Source: Paraburkholderia susongensis
GTDB taxonomy: Bacteria; Pseudomonadota; Gammaproteobacteria; Burkholderiales; Burkholderiaceae
Assembly (NCBI RefSeq): GCF_900177725.1
Contig: NZ_FXAT01000009.1
Coordinates: 124,001 to 188,000, forward strand
Direction: 5' to 3'
Length of the DNA: 64,000 nt
The notes beneath the pieces were generated by a model. That model saw nothing but the letters and a program-made list of their open reading frames with translations. It was not told the DNA's origin and made no database searches. Below are positions 16,639 through 25,772 of the stretch, piece by piece. The position numbers were made by a program, and so were the translations under genes. Numbering within the stretch: position 1 is the stretch's first letter; each line of letters starts with the position of its first letter.

Positions 16639-17577
16639 ATGTGTCAACTTCTCGGAATGAACTGCGCCGCGCCCACGGACGTCACGTTCTCCTTCACCGG
16701 CTTTGCGGCGCGCGGCGGCGTCACCGATCACCATGCCGACGGCTGGGGAATCGCTTTCTTTGAAGACAAGGCCTGTCGCCTCTTCATCGACCATCAATCG
16801 TCGGCTACCTCGCCGATCGCCGAGATGGTCAAGCGCTATCCGATCAAATCGAAAAACACGATCGCGCACATCCGCAAGGCGACGCAAGGACACATCCTGC
16901 TCGAGAACTGCCACCCGTTCATGCGCGAGTTGTGGGGACGTCACTGGATCTTCGCGCATAACGGCGATCTGCAAGACTATGCGCCGGATCTGACGGGCGT
17001 CTATCAGCCGGTCGGCACGACTGACAGCGAACTTGCGTTCTGTGCGTTGCTGCAAGGTTTGCGCAAGGCTTTTCCCGGTGCGCAGCCGCCGCTCGAGGAA
17101 CTGTTCGCGACACTCGAAGCGCTCACGCGTGAAATCACCCAATACGGCGTGTTCAATTTCCTGCTGTCGAACGGCCAGGCGCTGTTCGCGCATTGCTCGA
17201 CGCATCTGCATTACATCGTGCGGCGCTGGCCGTTTTCGACCGCGCATCTGGTCGACGCGGATGTGTCGATCGACTTCGCCAAATACACGACGCCGGAAGA
17301 CCGCGTCGCGGTGATCGCAACCAAGCCATTGACCGACAACGAAGTGTGGACCGCATTCGAGCCGGGCGATCTGCTGATGTTCCAGCACGGCGAGGTGATC
17401 GGCCGCGTCAATGTGCCAGTGCCGCAGTCGGTGCTGGAGAAGCTGCGTAATCCGGCGCTGGATGCGTCGGCTTCGGCCACCACGCTCGCGGCTTCGGATG
17501 GCGTCCGCACCGAAGCCGTCGCCGACAGCGAAACCGACCTCGAAGCCGCGGACGACGCGGCGGCCTTCGAATCCTGA
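16639..17577 (+). CDS. Class II glutamine amidotransferase domain protein (YafJ-like)
   Basis: The 312-residue product begins MCQLLGMNC, exposing Cys2 as the N-terminal nucleophile after methionine removal. It continues with the Ntn amidotransferase motifs HHADGWGIAFF, TIAHIRKAT, and NCHPFMRELWGRHWIFAHNGDL. No partner synthase domain follows, so it would act as a free-standing glutaminase. E. coli YafJ is the nearest known relative and its role is not established. The last ~50 residues are Ala/Asp/Glu-rich and probably disordered. The gene is divergent from pyrC and convergent with gltL. Confidence 0.88.
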   Translation: MCQLLGMNCAAPTDVTFSFTGFAARGGVTDHHADGWGIAFFEDKACRLFIDHQSSATSPIAEMVKRYPIKSKNTIAHIRKATQGHILLENCHPFMRELWGRHWIFAHNGDLQDYAPDLTGVYQPVGTTDSELAFCALLQGLRKAFPGAQPPLEELFATLEALTREITQYGVFNFLLSNGQALFAHCSTHLHYIVRRWPFSTAHLVDADVSIDFAKYTTPEDRVAVIATKPLTDNEVWTAFEPGDLLMFQHGEVIGRVNVPVPQSVLEKLRNPALDASASATTLAASDGVRTEAVADSETDLEAADDAAAFES

Positions 17578-17653
17578 TGTGAGTCCTGAGTGAGTGCGCG
17601 CGCCGCCGCTTCGCGAAGCATGCGTCAGCGAGCCCCAGCGGGCCGAACCGCCG

Positions 17654-17683
17654 AAAAAAAACCGCTCCACGGAGCGGTTTTTT
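17654..17683. terminator. Bidirectional terminator between the amidotransferase gene and gltL
   Basis: AACCGCTCC / GGAGCGGTT stem with an AC loop, A7 on the left and T6 on the right, between two convergent genes. Confidence 0.85.
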
Positions 17684-17722
17684 ATTGCCAGCGAGCCACG
17701 CAACGCGGCTCGCACATGAACC

Positions 17723-18448
17723 TCAGTGCAGAATCTTCGCGAGAAAATCCTTCGCGCGATCCGACTTCGGATTCGCGAAGAAGTCTTCCTTGCGGTCGTC
17801 TTCGACGATCAAGCCCTTGTCCATGAAGATCACGCGGTGCGCGACTTTCTTCGCGAAGCCCATTTCGTGCGTGACGCACATCATGGTCATGCCTTCCTGC
17901 GCGAGTTCGACCATGACGTCGAGCACTTCGTTGATCATCTCCGGATCGAGCGCCGAAGTCGGCTCGTCGAACAGCATCGCGATCGGGTCCATCGAGAGCG
18001 CGCGCGCAATCGCCACACGCTGCTGCTGACCGCCCGACAACTGCCCCGGGTACTTGTCCGCATGCGCGCGCAGACCCACGCGATCGAGCAGCTTGAGACC
18101 CTTCGCGGTGGCTTCGTCGCTCGAGCGGCCGAGCACCTTGATCTGCGCGAGCGTGAGGTTCTGCACGATCGACAGATGCGGGAACAGCTCGAAGTGCTGG
18201 AACACCATGCCGACCTTCGAGCGCAGCTTCGACAGGTTGGTTTTCTTGTCGGTGAGCGACTGGCCGTTGATGACGATCTCGCCCTTCTGGAACGGCTCGA
18301 GGCCGTTGACAGTCTTGATCAGCGTGGATTTGCCCGAGCCCGACGGCCCGCACACCACCACCACTTCACCCTTTTTGACTTCCGTCGTGCAGTCGGTCAG
18401 CACCTGGAACTGGCCGTACCACTTTGAAACATTCTTGATAGAGATCAT
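17723..18448 (-). CDS. gltL: Glutamate/aspartate ABC transporter ATP-binding protein
   Basis: ATPase of a polar amino acid importer. The 241 residues contain Walker A GPSGSGKST, Q-loop FQHFELFPHL, signature LSGGQQQR, Walker B MLFDEPTSALDPE and the H-loop CVTHEMGFA. The length equals E. coli GltL. The ATG at 18448 overlaps the gltK stop by four bases; the longer open frame to 18514 runs into gltK and is rejected. It is the last gene of gltI-gltJ-gltK-gltL, all on the minus strand, ending at the terminator at 17654-17683. Confidence 0.96.
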   Translation of the reverse strand: MISIKNVSKWYGQFQVLTDCTTEVKKGEVVVVCGPSGSGKSTLIKTVNGLEPFQKGEIVINGQSLTDKKTNLSKLRSKVGMVFQHFELFPHLSIVQNLTLAQIKVLGRSSDEATAKGLKLLDRVGLRAHADKYPGQLSGGQQQRVAIARALSMDPIAMLFDEPTSALDPEMINEVLDVMVELAQEGMTMMCVTHEMGFAKKVAHRVIFMDKGLIVEDDRKEDFFANPKSDRAKDFLAKILH

Positions 18449-19125
18449 CTTGCGACCTTTTTCTGAAGACCTTTGACGAGGCTCGACGCGATCACGCAGA
18501 TCACGAAATAACACGCGCCCGCGAACAGTACCATCTCGACATTCGTGCCGTCACGGTCGCCAATATTCGTGGCGGTGCGGAAGAAGTCGGCGAGGCTGAT
18601 CACGTACACGAGCGAGGTGTCCTGAAACAGCACGATACCTTGTGTGAGCAGCAGCGGCACCATCGCGCGGAACGCCTGCGGCAGCACGATGAGACGCATG
18701 GCCTGCCCGTAGGTCATGCCGAGCGCGAACGATGCATTGACCTGGCCGCGCGGCACCGCCTGAATGCCGGCGCGGATGATCTCGGAATAGTACGCGGCTT
18801 CGAACAGCGAGAACGCGACCATCGCCGAGGCGAGGCGGATGTCGATGTCCGCCGACAGGCCGAGCACGCTTTGCAGCACCTGCGGCACGATCAGGAAGAA
18901 CCACAGCAGCACCATCACGAGCGGGATCGAACGGAAGATCGTCACGTAGAACTTCGCGAACCACTCGAGGGGTTTGATCGACGACAGCCGGAGCATCGCG
19001 AGAATGGTGCCCCAGATGATGCCGAACACGATCGCGATCAGCGTGATCTCGAACGTGACGATGGCGCCGGTCCACAGCGTAGGCAGCGCGCCCGGAATAC
19101 CGCTCCAGTCGAAATGATGCATCAC
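18445..19125 (-). CDS. gltK: Glutamate/aspartate ABC transporter permease GltK
   Basis: Inner-membrane permease of the HisM/GltK type. The 226 residues show about five hydrophobic segments and the cytoplasmic EAA loop (VNASFALGMTYGQAMRLIVLPQ, quoted in part: ALGMTYGQAMRLIVLP) that docks the ATPase. The N-terminus MMHHFDWSGI is short and polar. It overlaps gltJ upstream and gltL downstream by four bases each, indicating translational coupling through the operon. Confidence 0.95.
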   Translation of the reverse strand: MMHHFDWSGIPGALPTLWTGAIVTFEITLIAIVFGIIWGTILAMLRLSSIKPLEWFAKFYVTIFRSIPLVMVLLWFFLIVPQVLQSVLGLSADIDIRLASAMVAFSLFEAAYYSEIIRAGIQAVPRGQVNASFALGMTYGQAMRLIVLPQAFRAMVPLLLTQGIVLFQDTSLVYVISLADFFRTATNIGDRDGTNVEMVLFAGACYFVICVIASSLVKGLQKKVAR

Positions 19126-19862
19126 TTGCCTCCGATATAGCCGGGCAGCCGGGTTCGCGATTCGACCCAGCGCATCAGTTGCATCACGATCAGATTGATC
19201 AGCATGTACGCGATCGTGACCGCGATGAACGACTCATACGTCTGCGACGTGTAGTCCACCAGTTGGCGCGCCTGCGCGGACAGGTCGAGCAGACCGATCG
19301 TCGAGGCGACCGCGGAGTTCTTGAAGATGTTCAGAAACTCGGAAGTGAGCGGCGGCACGATGATCCGGTAGGCGACCGGCAGCAGCACGTAGCGGTACGT
19401 CTGCCATTGCGTGAAGCCCACCGCGAGACCTGCCGCGCGCTGACCGCGCGGCAACGCGTTGATGCCCGAGCGCACCTGCTCGCACACGCGCGCAGCGGTG
19501 AAAAGCCCAAGACACAAGATGGAGGACGAAAAGAACTGCGCGCCCGGCGGCAGTTGCTTGAACCAGTTGCCGATCGATACGGGCAGCAGTTCCGGTATCA
19601 CGAGATACCAGATGAAAAACTGCACGATCAGCGGAATATTGCGAAAAATCGCGACGTAAACGGTGCCGATGCCCGACGCCCATTTGTTCGGCACCGTGCG
19701 CAGCACACCGAAAAACGATCCGACGATCAGCGCGATCACCCACGCCGACAACGACACGGTGACCGTCACCCACAGCCCCGAGAGCAGCCAGCCCAGGTAG
19801 GTGGTCGGCTCGCCCGTGGAGACGGGACTCAGCAGAATGCCCCAGTTCCAGTGATATGACAT
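19122..19862 (-). CDS. gltJ: Glutamate/aspartate ABC transporter permease GltJ
   Basis: Second permease subunit, partner of GltK. The 246 residues contain the longer periplasmic N-terminal region typical of GltJ (MSYHWNWGILLSPVSTG), about five transmembrane segments, and the EAA loop with AVGFTQWQTYRYVLLP. I chose the ATG at 19862, which has GGAG about nine bases upstream; the TTG six bases earlier is less likely. Its stop overlaps the gltK ATG. gltI lies 91 bases upstream. Confidence 0.95.
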   Translation of the reverse strand: MSYHWNWGILLSPVSTGEPTTYLGWLLSGLWVTVTVSLSAWVIALIVGSFFGVLRTVPNKWASGIGTVYVAIFRNIPLIVQFFIWYLVIPELLPVSIGNWFKQLPPGAQFFSSSILCLGLFTAARVCEQVRSGINALPRGQRAAGLAVGFTQWQTYRYVLLPVAYRIIVPPLTSEFLNIFKNSAVASTIGLLDLSAQARQLVDYTSQTYESFIAVTIAYMLINLIVMQLMRWVESRTRLPGYIGGK

Positions 19863-19953
19863 GACCAAGACTCCAGCAAAAAGAAACGGAAGAAGCGCGT
19901 GGCCCCTTCCGTTCCGTTCAGCGTTTCGAAAGTGTCGAAAAAACAGCTACGGT

Positions 19954-20847
19954 TTAATCGATTGCCTTGTCGTTCGGGTTCTTGAACAGCGCCTTCATGT
20001 CGTCGCTCATCGGGAAGTTCAGGTTCAGGCCCTTCGGCGGAATCGGCGATTCGAACCAGCGCTTGTAAATCTGCTCGCCTTCACCCGAGGTCTGGACCTT
20101 CGCGATCGCGTCGTCGGCGACCTTCTTGAACTCCGGATCGTTCTTGCGCAGCATACAGCCGTAAGCCTCGCGCGATTGCGGCGTGCCGACGATCACGAAA
20201 TCGCCCGGATTGTTCGACTTCGCGCGCTCGCCGGCGAGCAGCGCGTCGTCCATCATGAACGCGGCGGCACGGCCCGTCGAGAGCGTCAGGAACGACTCGC
20301 CGTGGTCCTTCGCGCTGATGATGTTCATGCCCATGTTCTTGTCCTGGTTCATCTTGCGAAGCAGGCGCTCGGACGTGGTGCCGGCGGTCGTGACGACCGT
20401 CTTGCCCTTCAGGTCCGCAAAGTCCTTGATGCCGGAATCCTTCTTGGTCATGAGGCGCGTGCCGATCACGAAAATCGTGTTCGTGAAGGCAGCCTGCTGC
20501 TGACGCTCGGCGTTATTCGTGGTGGAGCCGCACTCGATGTCGATCGTGCCGTTCTGCACGAGCGGAATGCGGTTCTGCGACGTGATCGGCACCAGCTTGA
20601 CCTTCAGGTTCGGCATGTTCAGCTTCTGCTTGACCGCCTCGACGATCTTCAGCGCATAGTCCTGCGAGTAGCCGATCACATTCTGCTTGTCGTCGTAATA
20701 CGAGAACGGAATCGACGATTCGCGGTGACCCAGCGAAATGACGCCCGTGTCCTTGATCTTTTTCAGCGTGCCCGAATCTTGCGCCTGCGCGCCGACTGTA
20801 AACAGTCCGAGAGTCGCGAGCAGCAGCGCAGCTTTTTTAACCTTCAT
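19954..20847 (-). CDS. gltI: Glutamate/aspartate ABC transporter periplasmic binding protein
   Basis: Periplasmic solute receptor delivering glutamate/aspartate to GltJKL. The 297-residue precursor starts MKVKKAALLLATLGLFTVGA with a clear cleavable signal (cut expected after AQA). The SBP family 3 body includes GHRESSIPFSYYDD, VGYSQDY-type ligand-cleft region and DIECGSTTNNAER. The ATG at 20847 has an excellent AAGGAGAT ribosome site; the open frame extends upstream but lacks one. It is the first gene of the operon. The 91-base gap to gltJ has no obvious terminator. Confidence 0.96.
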   Translation of the reverse strand: MKVKKAALLLATLGLFTVGAQAQDSGTLKKIKDTGVISLGHRESSIPFSYYDDKQNVIGYSQDYALKIVEAVKQKLNMPNLKVKLVPITSQNRIPLVQNGTIDIECGSTTNNAERQQQAAFTNTIFVIGTRLMTKKDSGIKDFADLKGKTVVTTAGTTSERLLRKMNQDKNMGMNIISAKDHGESFLTLSTGRAAAFMMDDALLAGERAKSNNPGDFVIVGTPQSREAYGCMLRKNDPEFKKVADDAIAKVQTSGEGEQIYKRWFESPIPPKGLNLNFPMSDDMKALFKNPNDKAID

Positions 20848-21144
20848 CTTTGATCTCCTTGGCAAGAACCGGCGCCAGTGTAACAAAGTAATTTTTCTGA
20901 AAGTATTGCTATTAACCCATGCTGTTGCGCGCACGCCGCGACGGTCTCGCGGCGCCGGCGAACAGCCTTTCGCGGATACGGAAAGGCGGGCAGCATCGAT
21001 ACGATACCGCCCGCCGGCAAAACACGCAGTCTTGTGAACCGCGCTCAGACACACAGGAGCGGCGGCTACGCCACCCAGACCGACGCCGGGTTGCGCAACC
21101 GCCGCTTCAAACAACGTAACACCACCGGGTAAAAACCGGGTCGA

Positions 21145-22458
21145 TCAGGGGTACAGACCGCGCATTTCGCGCGCTTGCAGAATCCGCTTACACGCGACGA
21201 TAAACGCCGCGGTCCGCACCGACACCTTCTGCTCGCTCGACACCTGCCACACCGCGGCGAATGCCTCGCGCATCACGCGTTCGAGACGCTCGTTGATCTC
21301 GTCCTCGGTCCAGAAGAAGCTCGAGAAATCCTGCACCCATTCGAAGTACGACACCGTCACGCCGCCCGCGTTGGCGACCACGTCCGGAATCACGAGGATG
21401 CCGCGATCGTGCAGGATGTCGTCGGCGCCAGTCGTGGTCGGGCCGTTCGCGCCTTCCACGATGATCTTCGTCTTGATCTTGCCGGCGTTCTTTTCGGTGA
21501 TCTGGTTTTCGAGCGCCGCCGGAATCAGGATGTCCGATTCGACCGTCCAGAACTCGTCGTTCGCGATCGCATCCGCTTCCGCGAAACCGCCGACGCCGCC
21601 CGTCTTCGCGACATGGTCGAGCAGCGCGACCGCGTCGATGCCGGTGGACTTGTGGATCGAACCGGTGTGGTCCTGCACCGCGACAACCTTCGCGCCCGCT
21701 TCCTGGAACAGACGCGCGGCGATCCCGCCGACGTTGCCGAAGCCCTGCACCGCGATGCGCGCGCCTTCGACGTCGAAGCCGATGCGGCGCGCCGCTTCGC
21801 AGCCGACCACGAACACGCCGCGGCCGGTCGCCTCGCGGCGGCCGAGCGAGCCGCCGAGCGTGATCGGCTTGCCGGTCACGACGCCGGTCGCCGTCTGGCC
21901 CTGGTTCATCGAGTACGTGTCCATCATCCACGCCATGATCTGCTCGTTCGTGTTCACGTCCGGCGCGGGAATGTCGGTATTCGGTCCGATGATGATGCCG
22001 ATCTCGCTCGTGTAGCGGCGCGTCACGCGCTCGAGCTCACCGCGCGAGAGCGTGCGCGGATCGACGCGGATGCCGCCCTTCGCGCCGCCGTACGGCACGT
22101 TCACCGCCGCGTTCTTGACCGACATCCACGCGGACAGTGCCATCACTTCGGAGAGCGTCACGTCCTGGTGATAACGCACGCCGCCCTTGCCCGGACCGCG
22201 CGAAACGTTGTGCTGCACGCGATAGCCTTCGAAATGCGCGACGGTGCCGTTATCGAGTTCGATGGGCACGTCGACGATCAGGATGCGCTTCGGGCGCTTC
22301 AGGGTTTCGAGCCAGCGGGACAGCGAGCCGAGATACGGCGCGACGCGGTCGACCTGGCGCAGGTAGTTGCCCCAGGGGCCGAGGTCTTCGCTATTGAGGT
22401 AGGAGGGAACGGACTGCGACGTTGATGCGGCTTGTGCGGCTTGTTGCTGGGATGACAT
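21145..22458 (-). CDS. gdhA: Glutamate dehydrogenase (Glu/Leu/Phe/Val family)
   Basis: Catalyses reversible oxidative deamination of glutamate to 2-oxoglutarate and ammonium. The 437 residues show KGGVRYHQDV, the catalytic lysine in PYGGAKGGI, GPNTDIPAPDVNT, and the Rossmann motif QGFGNVGG. The length fits the small hexameric class; coenzyme preference cannot be assigned with confidence. The ATG at 22458 follows GGAG. It sits directly upstream of gltI on the same strand, 297 bases apart, linking glutamate uptake with its breakdown. A LysR gene lies upstream, also on the minus strand. Confidence 0.95.
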   Translation of the reverse strand: MSSQQQAAQAASTSQSVPSYLNSEDLGPWGNYLRQVDRVAPYLGSLSRWLETLKRPKRILIVDVPIELDNGTVAHFEGYRVQHNVSRGPGKGGVRYHQDVTLSEVMALSAWMSVKNAAVNVPYGGAKGGIRVDPRTLSRGELERVTRRYTSEIGIIIGPNTDIPAPDVNTNEQIMAWMMDTYSMNQGQTATGVVTGKPITLGGSLGRREATGRGVFVVGCEAARRIGFDVEGARIAVQGFGNVGGIAARLFQEAGAKVVAVQDHTGSIHKSTGIDAVALLDHVAKTGGVGGFAEADAIANDEFWTVESDILIPAALENQITEKNAGKIKTKIIVEGANGPTTTGADDILHDRGILVIPDVVANAGGVTVSYFEWVQDFSSFFWTEDEINERLERVMREAFAAVWQVSSEQKVSVRTAAFIVACKRILQAREMRGLYP

Positions 22459-22536
22459 GAACGCTCCGGGCGTTGATGGAATACGAGCATTGTGGGAAGG
22501 CGCCTTTTTGAAATCCAATGCCGTTTCCTTATCCCA

Positions 22537-22555
22537 TTATGTTTTTTTTGCATAA
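22537..22555. promoter_or_regulatory. LysR-type operator candidate upstream of gdhA
   Basis: TTATG (22537-22541) and CATAA (22551-22555) form a perfect inverted repeat with 9 bases between, matching the ATG-N9-CAT (T-N11-A) pattern of LysR boxes. It lies about 80-97 bases upstream of gdhA and 54 bases past the LysR stop. Confidence 0.5.
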
Positions 22556-22608
22556 CGTCCGGAAAGCCGCAAATTCGTGTCGTCGGGACGCAGGTTCGAC
22601 GCCGGCTT

Positions 22609-23565
22609 TTATGCCGCGCCCCGCCTCAATTCCTCCGACACCACGTCCCATAACTGCCGCACGAGTATCTGCCGCGCGTCGTCGCTTTTCGCCGCGAGCT
22701 TGTCGCGGTACAGGCGAATCTCCATGCCCAGCGTAAGCTGCCCTTCGGGCGTGCCGCGCGTCGCGCGATCGAGGCGAATCAGCTTGCCCTCGGCAACCGC
22801 GTCTTCCACCGCGCTGTGCGGCAGGAACGCGATGCCGTGGCCGGCGAGCGTCATCGCCTTGAGCCCCTCGGCCATGTCGGTTTCGTAAAGCCGGTCCAGA
22901 TAGAGGCGCTCGGGCGCGTTCGCGAGAATCACCTCGGTCATGCGCCCGAGGTACGCGTTCGGCGTGTACGACAGATACGGCGTGGGCGCGGCGGCCGTAC
23001 CCGGCAGCGTGTGACGCGGCCGGCCCGCGCGGCCCGGCGCCGAGAATGGACTAATCGGCTCGTGGCCGAGCGAGAGCATGTCGTAGCGGCCCGGATCGAG
23101 CGCGACCGGATGGCTCGGATGGTGGTAGCCCATCATCAGATCGCAGCCGCCTTCCACGAGCGACAAAGCCGCATCGTGCACGTTGAGCGCGCGCAGCCGC
23201 GTGTGGATCGGGCCCATCTGCGCCTCGATGCGCTGCAGCCAGCGCGGGAAGTAAGTGAGCGACAGCGTATGCGGCACCGCGAATTCGATGGTGGCTTGCG
23301 GCGTCGCGGTATGGCCGCGCAGCAGCGCGCGAGCCTCGTGGAACTGCGAAAGCATCGCGAGAGCCTGTTCGTTGAACACCTGGCCGGCCGCGGTGAGCCG
23401 CGTCGGGTAAACCGAACGGTCGATCAGTTCCGTGCCGAGCCATGCTTCGAGCGCCTGAATGCGCCGCGAGAAAGCCGGCTGCGTAACATGGCGCAATTCC
23501 GCCGAGCGGCTGAAACTACGCGTTTCCGCGAGCGAAATGAAGTCTTCGAGCCATTTCAGTTCCAT
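22609..23565 (-). CDS. LysR-family transcriptional regulator
   Basis: The 318-residue protein opens with the LysR winged helix (MELKWLEDFISLAETRSFSR, then AELRHVTQPAFSRRIQALE) and has a two-lobed effector domain (FAVPHTLSLTYFPRW onward). I chose the ATG at 23565; upstream in-frame residues are Pro/Ala/Arg-rich and not family-like. The inducer is unknown. Position immediately upstream of gdhA in the same direction, with a LysR-box-like palindrome between them, suggests it controls glutamate metabolism or gdhA, but that is inference. It is divergent from purB. Confidence 0.92.
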   Translation of the reverse strand: MELKWLEDFISLAETRSFSRSAELRHVTQPAFSRRIQALEAWLGTELIDRSVYPTRLTAAGQVFNEQALAMLSQFHEARALLRGHTATPQATIEFAVPHTLSLTYFPRWLQRIEAQMGPIHTRLRALNVHDAALSLVEGGCDLMMGYHHPSHPVALDPGRYDMLSLGHEPISPFSAPGRAGRPRHTLPGTAAAPTPYLSYTPNAYLGRMTEVILANAPERLYLDRLYETDMAEGLKAMTLAGHGIAFLPHSAVEDAVAEGKLIRLDRATRGTPEGQLTLGMEIRLYRDKLAAKSDDARQILVRQLWDVVSEELRRGAA

Positions 23566-23755
23566 GCGTAGTGCGCTTGCCGGCGGGAAGGGAGAAGCCT
23601 GCATTCTAGCGGCGCGGGGCCCGGCGCGAGGCATCCCGCGAGCGTGGGCCGCGGCCGCGAGCCTCGGGCGCAGCGCCGCACAGTGGTAAAATGCGCGGTT
23701 CCCTCCGTTCCCGATCCGCTCGCTGAGCGCTCAACGCCTCAACCCGGTCCTCATC

Positions 23756-25144
23756 ATGTCCGACACCCGCCCCGACACCCTGTTCGCGCTGAACGCGCTC
23801 TCCCCGCTCGACGGCCGCTATGCCGCGAAAACCGAAGCCCTGCGCGACTGGCTCTCGGAAGCCGCCTTCATGCGCAATCGCGTGACGGTCGAAATCCATT
23901 GGCTGATCGCGCTGTCGCGTGCTGGCTTCGCCGAAGTGCCGCGCTTTTCCGAAGCATCCGAGCAATTCCTGCTGCAACTGGCCGAGCGCTTCACCGCGCA
24001 CGACGCCGCGCGCATCAAGGAAATCGAGCGCGTGACGAACCATGACGTGAAGGCGGTCGAATACTGGCTCAAGGAATCGGTCAAGGGGCAGGAAGAACTG
24101 GAGCGCGCGAGCGAGTTCATTCACTTCGCCTGCACGTCGGAAGACATCAACAACACCTCGCACGGCCTGATGCTCGCCGGCGCGCGCGAACACGTGATCG
24201 TGCCGGCGCTGCGCTCGGTGCATCAACGCCTCGTTGCACTCGCGCATGCGCACGCCACCCAGCCGATGCTGTCGCGCACGCACGGCCAACCCGCGAGCCC
24301 GACCACGCTCGGCAAGGAAATCGCCAACGTCGCGGCGCGTCTCTCGCGCGCGATCGAGCGCATCGCGAAGGTCGAACTGCTCGGCAAGATGAACGGCGCG
24401 GTCGGCAACTTCAACGCGCATCTGTCCGCGTATCCGGAGTTCGACTGGGAAGCGTTCTCGAAGGAAGTCGTCGAACAGCGTCTGAAGCTCACGTTCAATC
24501 CGTACACGATCCAGATCGAGCCGCACGACTACATGGCCGAGCTGTTCGACGCGATCTCGCGCGCGAATACGATCCTGCTCGATCTCGACCGCGACGTGTG
24601 GGGCTACATCTCGCTCGGCTACTTCAAGCAGCGCACGAAGGCCGGTGAAATCGGTTCGTCGACGATGCCGCACAAGGTCAACCCGATCGACTTCGAAAAC
24701 TCCGAAGGCAACCTCGGCCTCGCCAACGCGACGCTGCGCCACCTCGCCGACAAACTGCCGGTGTCGCGCTGGCAGCGCGACCTGACCGACTCGACGGTGC
24801 TGCGCAACATCGGCGTCGCGTTCGGTTACTCGCTGCTCGCGTACGACTCGCTGATCCGCGGCCTCGACAAGCTCGAAGTGAACGCGCAACGTCTGAACGA
24901 CGACCTCGACAATTGCTGGGAAGTGCTGGCCGAGCCGGTGCAGACGGTCATGCGCCGCTACGGCATCGAGAATCCGTATGAGCAGTTGAAGGAACTCACG
25001 CGCGGCAAGGGCATCACGCGCGAGGCGCTGCAGGCGTTCGTCAGCGGTCTGGCGATTCCGCAGGACGCGAAGGAGCGTCTGCTCGCGATGACGCCCGGCT
25101 CGTACATCGGCAAGGCGGTCGAACTGGCGAAGCGGATCGGCTGA
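23756..25144 (+). CDS. purB: Adenylosuccinate lyase
   Basis: Cleaves SAICAR to AICAR and adenylosuccinate to AMP, so it acts twice in purine synthesis. The 462 residues contain the fumarase-superfamily signature SSTMPHKVNPIDFEN with the catalytic serine loop, TSEDINNTSHGL, and SRTHGQPASPTTLGKE. The length and motifs match the E. coli-type PurB. The ATG at 23756 begins MSDTRPDTLFALNALSPLDG, typical. Purine synthesis is also represented by purH at 1845, but the two are not linked. Confidence 0.97.
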   Translation: MSDTRPDTLFALNALSPLDGRYAAKTEALRDWLSEAAFMRNRVTVEIHWLIALSRAGFAEVPRFSEASEQFLLQLAERFTAHDAARIKEIERVTNHDVKAVEYWLKESVKGQEELERASEFIHFACTSEDINNTSHGLMLAGAREHVIVPALRSVHQRLVALAHAHATQPMLSRTHGQPASPTTLGKEIANVAARLSRAIERIAKVELLGKMNGAVGNFNAHLSAYPEFDWEAFSKEVVEQRLKLTFNPYTIQIEPHDYMAELFDAISRANTILLDLDRDVWGYISLGYFKQRTKAGEIGSSTMPHKVNPIDFENSEGNLGLANATLRHLADKLPVSRWQRDLTDSTVLRNIGVAFGYSLLAYDSLIRGLDKLEVNAQRLNDDLDNCWEVLAEPVQTVMRRYGIENPYEQLKELTRGKGITREALQAFVSGLAIPQDAKERLLAMTPGSYIGKAVELAKRIG

Positions 25145-25194
25145 TTCACCTGGCTCTCGCATGTCGGCCTCGCGGCGTTGTCGCGGCGAGGCGC

Positions 25195-25226
25195 AAAAAA
25201 AAGCCGCTCCGAAGAGCGGCTTTTTT
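25195..25226. terminator. Bidirectional terminator between purB and gntK
   Basis: GCCGCTC / GAGCGGC stem with a CGAA tetraloop, A8 on the left and T6 on the right, between convergent genes. Confidence 0.85.
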
Positions 25227-25267
25227 ACATCCAGCGTTCACGGCCGGAGCGCGGCAAAGTCAAAGAC

Positions 25268-25762
25268 TCAACGCTGCTCGATCTGCTTGAGCACGTCGTC
25301 GACGATCTCTTCCGGCGTCAGATCGATGCTCACCGTGATCGCTTCGTCCGCACCCGGCTCTTCGAGCGTATCGAGCTGGCTTTGCAGCAGAGACGGATCG
25401 AAGAAGTGCCCGGTGCGATGCCCGAGGCGCTCCGAGAGCACCTCGCGCGAGCCCTGCAGATAAACGAAGCACACGTCCTTGTCACCGTCGCGCAGAACGT
25501 CGCGATACGAGCGCTTGAGCGACGAACACGTAAACACCGCCGTCTCGCCCGCTTTCTGCTTTTCTTCGATTGCGGCGCGAATCGTTTTGAGCCACGGCCA
25601 GCGGTCTTCGTCGGTGAGCGGGATGCCGTGGTGCATCTTCTCCTTGTTGGCGGCGCTGTGAAACGCGTCGCCGTCGGTGAACGTGCAGTGCAGGCGCTCG
25701 GCCAGCATTTCGCCGATCTTCGTCTTGCCGGCGCCCGACACGCCCATTGCGATCAAAATCAT
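25268..25762 (-). CDS. gntK: Gluconokinase
   Basis: Phosphorylates D-gluconate to 6-phosphogluconate, the entry to the Entner-Doudoroff route. The 164-residue P-loop kinase begins MILIAMGVSGAGKTKIGEML (P-loop GVSGAGKT) and has the GntK-type DGDAFHSAANKEKMHHG substrate region and DEDRWPWL. The length is typical of thermoresistant GntK. It follows the permease gene after 10 bases on the minus strand, so uptake and phosphorylation are coexpressed. Confidence 0.96.
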   Translation of the reverse strand: MILIAMGVSGAGKTKIGEMLAERLHCTFTDGDAFHSAANKEKMHHGIPLTDEDRWPWLKTIRAAIEEKQKAGETAVFTCSSLKRSYRDVLRDGDKDVCFVYLQGSREVLSERLGHRTGHFFDPSLLQSQLDTLEEPGADEAITVSIDLTPEEIVDDVLKQIEQR

Positions 25763-25772
25763 CTGAAACTCC

